A stretch of 64,000 nt of DNA from Geothrix oryzisoli (GTDB lineage Bacteria; Acidobacteriota; Holophagae; Holophagales; Holophagaceae). The stretch's first letter is position 1; each line of letters begins with the position of its first letter. The stretch covers positions 386,019 through 450,018 of the forward strand of contig NZ_JAKZLB010000002.1 of the NCBI RefSeq assembly GCF_022808865.1. The letters are read 5' to 3'. Shown in pieces: positions 32,938 to 41,205 of this stretch. The notes below the pieces were generated by a model. It did no database searches and had not been told where the DNA came from. It saw nothing but the letters and a program-made list of their open reading frames with translations. The translations under genes were made by a program, and so were the position numbers.

Positions 32938-33803
32938 TGCTCGCCTGGCTCGCCTACCTCACCGTGGCCGTGGTGTGGGGCTCGACGTATTTCGCCATCG
33001 CCCTGGGGCTGGAGTCCTTCACGCCCTACGGCATGGTGGCGGCGCGGTTCTCCGTGGCCGCCGTGCTGGCCCTGGGCCTGGGGCGTTTGCGCCGCGAGTC
33101 CTGGCCTGCCGCCAAAGAGGTCGGCCACCTCATGATCGTGGGGGCCCTGCTGCTGGGCGGGTCCAACGCCCTGATTACCTGGGCCGAGCTGCAGGTCTCC
33201 TCCGGGCTGGCCGCGGTGCTGGCCGCCCTGGTGCCGCTCTGGCTGGCGGTCTTCTCCATGGCGAAGGATCCCCTGGGCCCGAAGGGCTGGGCCGGGCTCG
33301 CGCTGGGTCTGGCCGGCGTCTGTGTGCTGGTCTGGCCCACGGGCAGCGTGCATGTTCCCGCCGGCGGTCTGGCGGCCCTGGTGGCTGCGCCCATGATCTG
33401 GTCCTGGGGCACCCTGCACGGCAAGCGCTTCGTCCACGGGGGCGGCCTGCTCACCAACGTGGGCATCCAGATGGCCACGGCCGCCGTCATCGGCCTTGTG
33501 GCCGCGCCCCTGCTGGGCGGCTACCTGCGGGCCCCCCTCACGCACAAGGCCTTCCTGGCCGTCGCCTACCTGGCGCTCTTCGGCTCCATGCTGGCGTTCT
33601 CCGCCTACATCTACCTGGCCAAGGCCTGGCCGCCGGCGAAGATGGGCACCTACGCCTACCTGAACCCCCTGGTGGCCGTGCTGCTGGGCAGCCTCGTCCT
33701 GCGGGAGGCCTTCGGCCTGCGCCAGGTGCTGGGCATGGCCATCATCCTGGGTGCGGTGGCCCTGGTGCAGGTACGGGTGAGGACGGCGCCTGCGGAGGCC
33801 TGA
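32937..33803 (+). CDS. EamA-family transporter (YedA-like)
   Basis: 288 residues, ten hydrophobic helices. The first repeat begins LAYLTVAVVWGSTYFAIALG, a signature of the YedA/RhaT-like branch; the second includes AYLALFGSMLAFSAYIYLAK and YAYLNPLVAVLLGSLVLREA. Probably exports an amino acid or small metabolite, in line with the Lrp-type regulator at the head of the operon. The start overlaps the ABM stop (TGATG). Its last 62 nt overlap the end of the convergent lipoprotein gene. Confidence 0.87.
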   Translation: MLAWLAYLTVAVVWGSTYFAIALGLESFTPYGMVAARFSVAAVLALGLGRLRRESWPAAKEVGHLMIVGALLLGGSNALITWAELQVSSGLAAVLAALVPLWLAVFSMAKDPLGPKGWAGLALGLAGVCVLVWPTGSVHVPAGGLAALVAAPMIWSWGTLHGKRFVHGGGLLTNVGIQMATAAVIGLVAAPLLGGYLRAPLTHKAFLAVAYLALFGSMLAFSAYIYLAKAWPPAKMGTYAYLNPLVAVLLGSLVLREAFGLRQVLGMAIILGAVALVQVRVRTAPAEA

Positions 33804-34503
33804 CCGCGGGGGGGAAGCCGGGAATGGCCTCGAGATCGTGGAAGAGTTTCCCCTCCACTTTCTGGAGGGAGGCCTGGAGCTGGCGTTCGCGCTTGGCCTG
33901 CTCGGCCGGGGGGAAGGCCGCCAGCTCCCGGCGGGCCCACAGCACATAGTAGGTCTCCTGCCACCGAGGCTTGTCCGAGGCGCCCTGGTAGAGGCGCGCC
34001 TCGACCACCGCCGGCGAGGACCATCGGCCCATGAGCATGGACCCGCCGATCCAGAAGGCGCTCTCCTCCGCCAGCTCATAGAGGCCGAGGCCCACCGCCA
34101 GTCGCGGATCGTGGGCCAGCAGGCCCACCCCCGCGCCCCAGCCCACACCGCTGGCGATGCCCCAGGCGATGTACTTGGTTCGGACCTCGCCCAGGCTGGT
34201 GATGGTCAGGTCCAGGCGGAGGTCCGCGGTTGGATCCAGGCGCAGGCCCCGGACCGCGGCTTCCGCGCGCAGGTCGGCCTCGAAGGCTGCGCGCTGGGCC
34301 TCCAGGGCGGTCCGGCGCGTGGCGGGCGTGTCCGGCTCCCCTTCAGAATCCTTGAGGTGCGCCAGCTTCCGGCTGTGGTCTTCGACCCGGACGCCCAAGT
34401 TCAGGGAGGGCGGGCCTTTCTCGCGCCTCAGGTCCACCAGGGGCGAACGGCAGGCGAGGCCCGCCAGCCCGAGGAGGACCAGCAGGTGGGAGCGGAGCCT
34501 CAT
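33742..34503 (-). CDS. Lipoprotein of unknown function
   Basis: 253 residues. Signal with lipobox LAGLAC. A lysine/arginine-rich helical section is followed by a beta segment (DLRLDLTITSLGEVRTKYIA), a Gly-rich hydrophobic stretch (GIASGVGWGAGVGLLAHD), then a helical and finally Pro-rich C-terminus. The pattern recalls lipoproteins that feed into surface polysaccharide or LPS modules, but I do not recognise the family. Third gene of the DUF2339-DUF3999 operon: its ATG overlaps the DUF3999 stop (ATGA). Confidence 0.75.
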   Translation of the reverse strand: MRLRSHLLVLLGLAGLACRSPLVDLRREKGPPSLNLGVRVEDHSRKLAHLKDSEGEPDTPATRRTALEAQRAAFEADLRAEAAVRGLRLDPTADLRLDLTITSLGEVRTKYIAWGIASGVGWGAGVGLLAHDPRLAVGLGLYELAEESAFWIGGSMLMGRWSSPAVVEARLYQGASDKPRWQETYYVLWARRELAAFPPAEQAKRERQLQASLQKVEGKLFHDLEAIPGFPPAVRPPQAPSSPVPAPGPPHPG

Positions 34504-35705
34504 GGGGCGGGCTGTCCCTTCACGAGCCTCCAGGCCACGGCGGCCAGGATCGCCGCGGCGAGCCCCGCCACCCAGGGCATCCAGGGACGGGCCCGCTCAT
34601 CCGCGCCGATGCGGCGGGGAAGGCCCTGGGGATCGGGTTCGCTGGGCCCGAGGACCAGAGGCGCGGCCGAAGCGAGGGTGCGCAGGGATGGCAGGGCGCC
34701 CAGGCTGCCGGGAGCGGGCTTGGCCTCGCCGCCCAGATGCAGCGCGTAGGCCTGACCGGCCTCCATCGGAAGGATCAGAGTCTGCCGCCGGACCAGGACC
34801 CGCAGGCTCTGGGGCGTGGCTCCGTCCGGAAGGGTGAGGGTGATCGTCTTCGTCTGCACGGGCGTGAGGGCGATGCGGGTGGCGCGGGTGTGCAGGGCCG
34901 GGAGGTTCCACACCAGATCGCCGCCGGCCCAGGTCCGTCCAGCCTCCGGGTCGTCCCCCGTGCGGATCTCCGGCGCAAGCGGGGCCGCGGGCGGTGCCAG
35001 CACCAGGTCCAGGCCCACCAAGCGCTCCGTGTCCGGCAGCGTCAGGCGCCAGGTGCGGGGCTTTCCCGGCTCGGGGGCCAGGGCCCCCTCGAGTGCCAGC
35101 TCCGCCTCAAGCGCCTCAGGCCGGGTCTCCGCCCGGACGGAGAGCCCGCGGATCCGCGGGGCTTCGCCTTGTGCCGCCAGCAGCGTCAGACGGTACCGCT
35201 GGCCGTCCCAGGGCAGGTCGAGGGTGTGGCGACTGCCCGAAGGCGCCAGGTCGTAGAGGTGCAGGGGCGTGGCGGGATCGTAGGCGATGAAGGCCCCGCC
35301 ATCCAGCTGGCGCTCGGCCTTCACCTGGGACACCCAGGGGGCGCGCCCGTCGAGGTCGAGGTCGAGCTTCAGCGTCTCGCGCTCGCCCACCTGCCAGCCC
35401 TCGGGGAGGCTCAGGGAGAACTCCACGGTGGGCCGGCCCTCGGCATCCCGGCCCGTCAGCAGGTGCTCCAGCGGCAGGGTGCGGGCTTCCCACAGGCCGT
35501 CGCGGGCTTCCAGGAAGGGGACGCTCCGGCCGGCGGCATCGCCGATCCAGGCGCCCTTCAGCTGTCGCTGGGCCTCCGCGTCGAGGGGCAGGCGCGCCCA
35601 TCCGCTGGCGGCGGCTGGTGGGAGGTTGCGGCGATGCAGGGCGGCGGTGTCCTCGCGGGTGCAGGCGAGGCCGAGGATGGCCGTGAGGAGGAGGAGCGGT
35701 CTCAT
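34500..35705 (-). CDS. DUF3999 family protein
   Basis: 401 residues. A lipobox-type signal (LLTAILGLAC) leads into an all-beta periplasmic region with repeated jelly-roll-like strands (VEFSLSLPEGWQVG, LKLDLDLDGRAPWVSQV, RIALTPVQTKTITLTLPDG). It ends with a single helix near the C-terminus (MPWVAGLAAAILAAVAWRLV) and a short basic tail, giving a type-I-like topology. DUF3999 genes are known to pair with DUF2339, as here (4-nt overlap), but the function of the pair is not established. Confidence 0.83.
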   Translation of the reverse strand: MRPLLLLTAILGLACTREDTAALHRRNLPPAAASGWARLPLDAEAQRQLKGAWIGDAAGRSVPFLEARDGLWEARTLPLEHLLTGRDAEGRPTVEFSLSLPEGWQVGERETLKLDLDLDGRAPWVSQVKAERQLDGGAFIAYDPATPLHLYDLAPSGSRHTLDLPWDGQRYRLTLLAAQGEAPRIRGLSVRAETRPEALEAELALEGALAPEPGKPRTWRLTLPDTERLVGLDLVLAPPAAPLAPEIRTGDDPEAGRTWAGGDLVWNLPALHTRATRIALTPVQTKTITLTLPDGATPQSLRVLVRRQTLILPMEAGQAYALHLGGEAKPAPGSLGALPSLRTLASAAPLVLGPSEPDPQGLPRRIGADERARPWMPWVAGLAAAILAAVAWRLVKGQPAP

Positions 35706-37426
35706 GCGTGTTCCTCGGGATGGTGCCGATGGGCGAGGATGGCCGCCGCCATGCCGATGGCGCCGACGCCGAGGAAGGCCAGGGCGCGCAGCGGCGTATC
35801 GGCGCGGTCCAGGTCGGACAGGATGAGCTTGATGCTGGCGATCCCCATCCAGGTGTAGCCGGCCGCGAGCAGGGCGCGGCGCGCCGTGTCGCGCTGGCCC
35901 AGACCGCGCATCCACTGCCAGGCTCCGGACAGGGCCCACACCAGCGTCATGGCGATGGAGGCGGCGCGGGAGGGCCCCCAGCCCATCGTGGGCCTGGGCG
36001 TCTGGAGCCACTGCACCAGCCGGGCCGCTTCGAAGGCCAGGGTCACGTTGGCCGTCAGTTGCAGGGCAAGGAAGCTGATCAGGCCGAGGGCGCCGCCCCG
36101 GCGGGTGAGCAGCCACCAGGCGCCCGCCGCCAGGGCGCCCTCGGCGAAGGCCGCGTTGAGGAACGGAGGCAGCACGGCATTCTGGAAGAAGAGCCCATCC
36201 AGACCGTGGAAGGCCCAGCGCAGGGTGGTGAGGAGGGCCAGACCCGCCGCCAGCCATCGCAGGGCGGCGGCCTCCTCGGCGAAGGCGCCGGCCTCGGCTT
36301 TCAGGGAGGCCCAGGCCATGCCCAGGGCGAAGGCGCCCCAGAGCGGGCCCACCCAGCGCCAGGCCAACGCCACGGGTACGGCCAGGGCCACGTGGCCGAC
36401 GGCCAGGGCCAGCAGGCCCCAGTCCGCCTGTCGGCTGCCCAGGCGCTGGCGCAGGGGCTTCACCAGGCCCAGGTTCAGGGCCGCCAGGATGAGCACCGGC
36501 AGGGCGAAGGTTTCGGGGGCGAGGTCGAGGCGCTTCCAGAGGAGCCCGGCATAAGAGGTGCCCAGGATGGAGGCGATGAGCCAGAGCACCGTCGGCGTTC
36601 CGGGCTGCTCCTCCCGGCCCGGCAGCCAGGCCCAGCACCCGGCGAGCGCCAGGTGAAGCATCAGCAGGCCCGCCAGCCAGGGAGCGTCGGCCCTCGTCAC
36701 CTCGGCGCAGGCGGTGAGCAGCAGGAACCAGGTGCCGAGGAGCGCCGTCCACCGGGCGCCATGCCAGACGTGGCCAGCGCCCGTGAGGTAGGGCACCGCG
36801 AGGGTCGCGGCCATGAGCACGGCCAGATAGAGGGTCAGAGCCACTTCGTGGTGGCCGCCCTGGCTGAAGACCAGGGGCGCGACCAGCCCCGAGACCAGCG
36901 CCACGGTCAAGGCTCCACCGCTGCGGCTTCGGGCTGCCAGCCCCCCGGCCACCAGGGTGACCAGGGCGACCGCAGCCAGGCCGAGCGGGGCCGGATAGAA
37001 GTGATAGGCCATGGCTCCGGCACGGAAGGTGAACTGGAGCGTCCCCAGGCCCGCCAGGAGCAGGGCCACCCCCAGGCGGCGGTTGCCCCCGAGGATGTAC
37101 CTCCCCGCCACGGCGGCGATGGCGCCACCCGCCAGCAGGCCGAGGAGGAAGCGCAGCTCGGCCCCCAGCCAGCCCCGCTGGATGGCCCAGTGGAAGAAGA
37201 AGATGGCGCCCACGAGGAAGATCGAGGCCCCGGCCCCGGCGATCCAGACCACGGGGGACAGCTCCTTCCGCGGCGTGGCGACGGGAACGGGGCGTGGCCT
37301 CGAGGGCACCGGCGGCGGCGCGGGCGCCTGCTGCCGCTGGAGGAGCCAGGTCACCTGGGCTTCCAGACGGGCCACCCGGTCGGCGAGTTCCTGTGATCCG
37401 GCTTGATCCTGCGGAAGGTCGGTCAT
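35702..37426 (-). CDS. DUF2339 multi-helix membrane protein
   Basis: 574 residues. An N-terminal cytosolic coiled coil (LADRVARLEAQVTWLLQRQ) and Pro-rich linker precede about eighteen hydrophobic helices. The second helix region has AIFFFHWAIQRGWLGAELRF, a DUF2339 signature, and FTFRAGAMAYHFYP follows. Such proteins are thought to be envelope transport or sensing components; there is no proven role. First gene of a three-gene coupled operon. An 18-bp palindrome, CCATACGGATGCGTATGG (37434-37451), lies 7 nt before the start codon. Confidence 0.84.
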   Translation of the reverse strand: MTDLPQDQAGSQELADRVARLEAQVTWLLQRQQAPAPPPVPSRPRPVPVATPRKELSPVVWIAGAGASIFLVGAIFFFHWAIQRGWLGAELRFLLGLLAGGAIAAVAGRYILGGNRRLGVALLLAGLGTLQFTFRAGAMAYHFYPAPLGLAAVALVTLVAGGLAARSRSGGALTVALVSGLVAPLVFSQGGHHEVALTLYLAVLMAATLAVPYLTGAGHVWHGARWTALLGTWFLLLTACAEVTRADAPWLAGLLMLHLALAGCWAWLPGREEQPGTPTVLWLIASILGTSYAGLLWKRLDLAPETFALPVLILAALNLGLVKPLRQRLGSRQADWGLLALAVGHVALAVPVALAWRWVGPLWGAFALGMAWASLKAEAGAFAEEAAALRWLAAGLALLTTLRWAFHGLDGLFFQNAVLPPFLNAAFAEGALAAGAWWLLTRRGGALGLISFLALQLTANVTLAFEAARLVQWLQTPRPTMGWGPSRAASIAMTLVWALSGAWQWMRGLGQRDTARRALLAAGYTWMGIASIKLILSDLDRADTPLRALAFLGVGAIGMAAAILAHRHHPEEHA

Positions 37427-37433
37427 GCTGTCT

Positions 37434-37451
37434 CCATACGGATGCGTATGG
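37434..37451. promoter_or_regulatory. 18-bp palindrome before DUF2339: possible operator
   Basis: CCATACG-GATG-CGTATGG has perfect 7-bp arms. The position, where the ribosome site would be, fits a TetR-like operator or a translational-control hairpin. No regulator gene is adjacent. Confidence 0.4.
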
Positions 37452-37505
37452 AATCATGCAGCGGGATTCCAGGCCCTGTCAAGCGGCCCGAGGCGTTCCG
37501 AATGA

Positions 37506-38972
37506 TCAGCCGATGACGCGGTTCCGGCCCTCGGTCTTGGCCTGGTACAGGGCTTTGTCCGCCCGGGCCAGGAGGCGCTCCAGGGAATCCCCGGTCCCCT
37601 CCCAGGTGGCCAGGCCGACGCTCAGGGTCACGCGGTCGTTCTGGGGAAGGCCCGGCAGGGGCTCCAGGATGACCTGTTCGCGCAGCCGCTCAGCCAGCGC
37701 CCGGATGCCCTCCAGCTCCGTCTGGGGGCCGTAGGCGAGGAACTCCTCGCCGCCGATGCGGCCGAGCTGATCCACCTTCCGCAGGGCGAACGACATGCGC
37801 TGGGCCATGACGCTGAGCACCTGGTCGCCGGTGGCGTGGCCGAAGCGGTCGTTCACGGCCTTGAAGTGGTCCAGGTCGATGAGCATCAGGGAGAGGCTCT
37901 GGCCGAAGCGCCCGCACTGGTCCACCTCGATCTTGAGCATGTCCAGGATGTGGCGGCGGTTGAAGAGGCCCGTCAGGGGATCCCGGATGGCCTGGTGGTA
38001 CAGGCGGAGCCGGGAGTCCTCCAGGGTGAGGAGGCGGCCCAGCTCCTCGTTGGCGATCTCGAACAGGCGCTCGTATTCCTCGACGGAGCGGCGCTCGGCG
38101 AAGAAGCCGAGGGCCCCCACGGCCGGGTAGCCGGGCAGGAGGGCGGGCAGCACCCGCATCACGGGATCCCGCAAGGTGCGGCGGCGCTCATCGCCGTCAT
38201 CCGTGGGGTGCCAGTGGCACTCGGTCGGGATCTCGGGGGACGCGAGCTGGAGCACGGCGGATTCGAGGGCCCTCCGGTCCTCCTCGCTGGTGGAGGCGCC
38301 GTGGACACCGTGGCAGACGGTCCCTTCCTCGCCCATGTACGCCACGAGGAGGGCGCCGGGCAGGACGAGCTCCTGGAGGATCTCGATGAAGCCCCGGATC
38401 AGCCGCAGGGTGTCGTGCTCCACGGTGTAGAGGCGGGAGATGGAGTCGCGCAGCGCGGTCTCCACCACCCGCTGCTCCAGGGCCTGGGCGAGGCGGCGCT
38501 GGATGGCGTCCACGCCGAAGTTCTCCTGGGCCAGCCGGGGCGTGCCGGGCAGGGGGCGCACCCGGTCGGTCTGCTCCACGAGGGACGTGGCGGCCTCCAC
38601 CACATGGTCGAGATCCCGTCCCTTCACCAGGAAGCGGTCGGCTCCGCAGGTCTTGGCCCAGAAGCGGGCCAGGCCCACGCCCTGGGCGGTCAGCAGGAGC
38701 ACGGGCAGGTTGCGGGTGGCCCGGTCGTCCTTGAGGAGGCGGCAGAGCTGGTAGCCGTCCAGCAGGGGCATGACGCAGTCGCTGACCACCACGTCCGGGC
38801 ATTCCGTGGCGAGGACGATGAGGGCCTCGGCCCCGTTCTTGGCTTCGAGGGTGGTGTGGCCGTGACGCTGGAAGAGGTGGTGCAGGAGGCTCAACTGGAT
38901 AGGGTTGTCGTCCACCAGTAGGACCTGGAGGGTCTTGGCGGCCTTGGGGGCCTTGGGGGCGGCAATCGTCAT
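37506..38972 (-). CDS. Response regulator with diguanylate cyclase (REC-GGDEF)
   Basis: 488 residues. Residues 1-130 are a receiver domain (VLLVDDNPIQLSLLHHLF, phospho-Asp in VVVSDCVMPLLDG, Lys in FLVKGRDLD). A 180-residue central region has GAF-like features (ALLVAYMGEEGTVCHGVHG, AVGALGFFAERRSVEEYERL). The C-terminal GGDEF domain carries RIGGEEFLAYG and the inhibitory RxxD site (RKVD) five residues before it. It therefore should make c-di-GMP under phosphorylation control with product inhibition. GATACTGG ends 5 nt before the ATG, suggesting a leaderless mRNA. No histidine kinase lies nearby. Confidence 0.9.
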   Translation of the reverse strand: MTIAAPKAPKAAKTLQVLLVDDNPIQLSLLHHLFQRHGHTTLEAKNGAEALIVLATECPDVVVSDCVMPLLDGYQLCRLLKDDRATRNLPVLLLTAQGVGLARFWAKTCGADRFLVKGRDLDHVVEAATSLVEQTDRVRPLPGTPRLAQENFGVDAIQRRLAQALEQRVVETALRDSISRLYTVEHDTLRLIRGFIEILQELVLPGALLVAYMGEEGTVCHGVHGASTSEEDRRALESAVLQLASPEIPTECHWHPTDDGDERRRTLRDPVMRVLPALLPGYPAVGALGFFAERRSVEEYERLFEIANEELGRLLTLEDSRLRLYHQAIRDPLTGLFNRRHILDMLKIEVDQCGRFGQSLSLMLIDLDHFKAVNDRFGHATGDQVLSVMAQRMSFALRKVDQLGRIGGEEFLAYGPQTELEGIRALAERLREQVILEPLPGLPQNDRVTLSVGLATWEGTGDSLERLLARADKALYQAKTEGRNRVIG

Positions 38973-39111
38973 GGGGTCCAGTATCGGCGGAAGTGGTACC
39001 AACTGGGAACTGCGGGCCTGATCATCCCTGAGCCGGGCGTGGGATGCTGGGGCAGGGAGGATGCCCCATCATGGCCATCGTCGGGTGGAAAGAACAGGGA
39101 AAGGTGAGTTC
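38973..39111. other. Intergenic region between GGDEF and NFACT genes
   Basis: 139 bp with divergent genes on each side. Contains the GATACT -10 of the GGDEF gene (38980-38985). No other feature seen; no gene. Confidence 0.3.
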
Positions 39112-40578
39112 GTGGATGCGCCCCTGATTCTAGCCCTGGGGCGGGCCTGGCTCCACGAACGGGGGGATGTCCCCCTGGAAGCGGTCTGGGCCTCGGGGCG
39201 GGCCCTGGGCCTGCGCTGGGCCGGGCGGAAGGCCGCCGAGGGCTGGGTGCTGCTGCTCCAGCCGAAGCCCGAGCTGTGGCTGCTGGGGGCGGGCCATCCC
39301 GCCTGGACGCGCCTCCAGGCCGAGGCGCCCAGGGACAGCGGGAGGGCCTGGGCCCCCTTTCTGACCGGGGCCCGCCTGAAGGCCGTGGAGGGGGATCCCC
39401 GGGAACGCTGGCTGGGCCTCGTGTTCCAGCGGCGGGCCATCACGGGTCGCCTGGAGACCCTGCGCCTCGCCTTCCAGGCCATTCCGGGCCGCGCCGGCAT
39501 CCGGGTGGATGGCCTGGATGTGCAGCTCTCCCGGCTGGGGTTGGGCTCCCCCTTCCCCGCCGCGCCGCCGGAGCCACAGGAGGACCCGCCTCCCTTCCGC
39601 CGCTGGCGGGAGCGCTGGGGCGCCGACCTCGACCGCGCCCTGGCGGGGGAGATCCCGGCGGTCCTGGACGGCGAAGGCGGTCTGCTGGACCGCCACCGCG
39701 CGTGGTCCGAAGCCCGGGCGGAGGAACTCGTCCTCGGCCCCGCCAGGGCCGCGATCGAGCGCAAGCGGCAGGCCGAGGCCGCCCGCCTCGACCGCCTGGC
39801 CCAGGCCCTGGCCCGGGACCGTGCGAAGCATGAGGCGGTGGTGCCGCTGAAGATCCGGGCCCAGCGTCTGGCCGGTGAGCTCTATCGCCTCAAGGGCGCG
39901 ACGGGCGAGGCGGTGCTGCTGGATGGCGACCGGATTCCGTTGCCCGAAGGCCGGAATGCCGAAGCCGCCGTCCAGGCCTGGTTCGCTGCCGCCAAGAAGG
40001 CCGAGCGGGGCCTGGCGCGGGTGGCCGACCTGGAAGCTGAGCTCGCGCGCGAGCGGGCCGCCTGGACCAAGCGGCTGGGGGCCGAGGGCGAGGGCCTTGC
40101 GCCGGAACCGCCCTCTGCGCGACAACCAAACGGTATGGGCGCGGCGAAGCCGAAGGGCGCCCCGAAGGACAAGGGGAAGGGACGGATGGGTGCAGCAGAG
40201 GCGAAACGCAAGGACGGCAAGGGCGTGGCCTTCCGCAGCGTCATGGTGGATGGCTTCGAGGTGCTCATCGGCAAGGGGGACGCGGAGAACGACCAGCTCA
40301 CCTTCAAGGTGGCCGACAACACGGACTTCTGGCTGCATGTGGCCAGCGTGCCCGGCAGCCACGTGGTGATCCGCAATCCCGACAAGCTGAGCGAGCTGCC
40401 CCGCCACGTGCTGGAGCGCGCCGCCGAGTTGGCCGCCTACCATAGCAAGGCCCGGGATGGCGGCAAGGTGGAGGTCCACCTCGCCCGCATCGCCGACATC
40501 AGCAAGCCCCGCGGCTTCGCCCCGGGCAAGGTGATCCTCAAAAAGTGGATTGGCATCCGCGTCTATCCCAAGCCGTGA
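39112..40578 (+). CDS. NFACT-family protein (RqcH/FbpA-like)
   Basis: 488 residues. Divergent NFACT-N domain (to about 190), an Arg/Glu/Ala-rich coiled coil (about 195-355) and the NFACT-R domain at the C-terminus: FRSVMVDGFEVLIGKGDAEN, FWLHVASVPGSHVVIRNPDK, AAYHSKARDGGKVEVHLARI. RqcH-type proteins recruit tRNA-Ala to stalled large subunits and add C-terminal alanine tails; fibronectin-binding naming is older. The DxR site of RqcH is not evident, so tailing activity is uncertain. GTG start with AAGGTGA upstream. The last 11 codons are repeated downstream; see findings. Confidence 0.85.
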   Translation: MDAPLILALGRAWLHERGDVPLEAVWASGRALGLRWAGRKAAEGWVLLLQPKPELWLLGAGHPAWTRLQAEAPRDSGRAWAPFLTGARLKAVEGDPRERWLGLVFQRRAITGRLETLRLAFQAIPGRAGIRVDGLDVQLSRLGLGSPFPAAPPEPQEDPPPFRRWRERWGADLDRALAGEIPAVLDGEGGLLDRHRAWSEARAEELVLGPARAAIERKRQAEAARLDRLAQALARDRAKHEAVVPLKIRAQRLAGELYRLKGATGEAVLLDGDRIPLPEGRNAEAAVQAWFAAAKKAERGLARVADLEAELARERAAWTKRLGAEGEGLAPEPPSARQPNGMGAAKPKGAPKDKGKGRMGAAEAKRKDGKGVAFRSVMVDGFEVLIGKGDAENDQLTFKVADNTDFWLHVASVPGSHVVIRNPDKLSELPRHVLERAAELAAYHSKARDGGKVEVHLARIADISKPRGFAPGKVILKKWIGIRVYPKP

Positions 40579-40683
40579 CCTGAATCGGAGACGGGGGGAT
40601 GGAGCGCGAGCGATGTCTCGCGTATCGCCGCAGGCGATACCGAGAAAAAGTGGATTGGCATCCGCGTCTATCCCAAGCCCTGA
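40540..40683 (+). repeat. 35-bp direct repeat of the NFACT 3' end around a double hairpin
   Basis: The 35 nt at 40540-40574 (ending in the codons for YPK and the first two bases of the last Pro codon) recur exactly at 40645-40679, each followed by one variable base and TGA. Between the copies lie two hairpins: CGCGAG/CTCGCG (40605-40622) and GTATCGCC/GGCGATAC (40622-40640). This looks like a small insertion with a target duplication, or a REP-like palindromic element. Confidence 0.75.
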
Positions 40684-40686
40684 ACG

Positions 40687-41205
40687 CTAATCCACCTTCA
40701 CCGCAAAGGGCTTGAACCCGGCCTTCTTCAGCTTTTCTGCGGCCTTGTCGATGGCGGCGCGGTCCGCGGACTTCGCCAGGCGCACCTTCAGCTGGCCCTT
40801 GTCCTTCCGGGTGGTGGTGGGGAATCCTGCGGCCTTGGCCTTGTCGGCCACGCGCTTGGCTTCAGCCGCATCGGAGGTGGCCACCAGCTGGAGGGTCCAG
40901 GTTCCGGCTTCGGCGGGGGCGGGCTCTGCCTTGGGTTCCGCCGGGGGAAGGGTGGCATCCACCCGCGGCGTGGCCACGAGCTTGTCCGGGCCATCGCCCT
41001 CGAAGATCTTGAGCTGGTCCACCAGGGGCTCGGGGAGATCCTTCAGTTCCTCCTCCACGCCCCGCTGGGCCGGGCGCCGCAGGGCCGCCCCCTGCTTGCC
41101 CACCTGGACGCCGAGGACGAACGCCAGCGTCACCAGGCCCACACCCACACCCGCCACCCAGAGGATGGACTGGCTGCCGATGCTGATCTGATCGCGGGCA
41201 TTCAT
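40687..41205 (-). CDS. SPOR-domain protein, single-pass membrane
   Basis: 172 residues. A short cytosolic N-terminus, one helix (LWVAGVGVGLVTLAFVLGVQ), a charged linker, and a C-terminal SPOR domain (TWTLQLVATSDAAEAKRVAD, GFPTTTRKDKGQLKVRL, AEKLKKAGFKPFAVKVD) that binds denuded septal peptidoglycan. It overlaps the KS-beta stop by ATGA. A TAGGCT word 9 nt before its start (41215-41220) could also give it its own transcript. Why a septal protein is attached to a fatty-acid-like operon is not clear. Confidence 0.84.
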   Translation of the reverse strand: MNARDQISIGSQSILWVAGVGVGLVTLAFVLGVQVGKQGAALRRPAQRGVEEELKDLPEPLVDQLKIFEGDGPDKLVATPRVDATLPPAEPKAEPAPAEAGTWTLQLVATSDAAEAKRVADKAKAAGFPTTTRKDKGQLKVRLAKSADRAAIDKAAEKLKKAGFKPFAVKVD

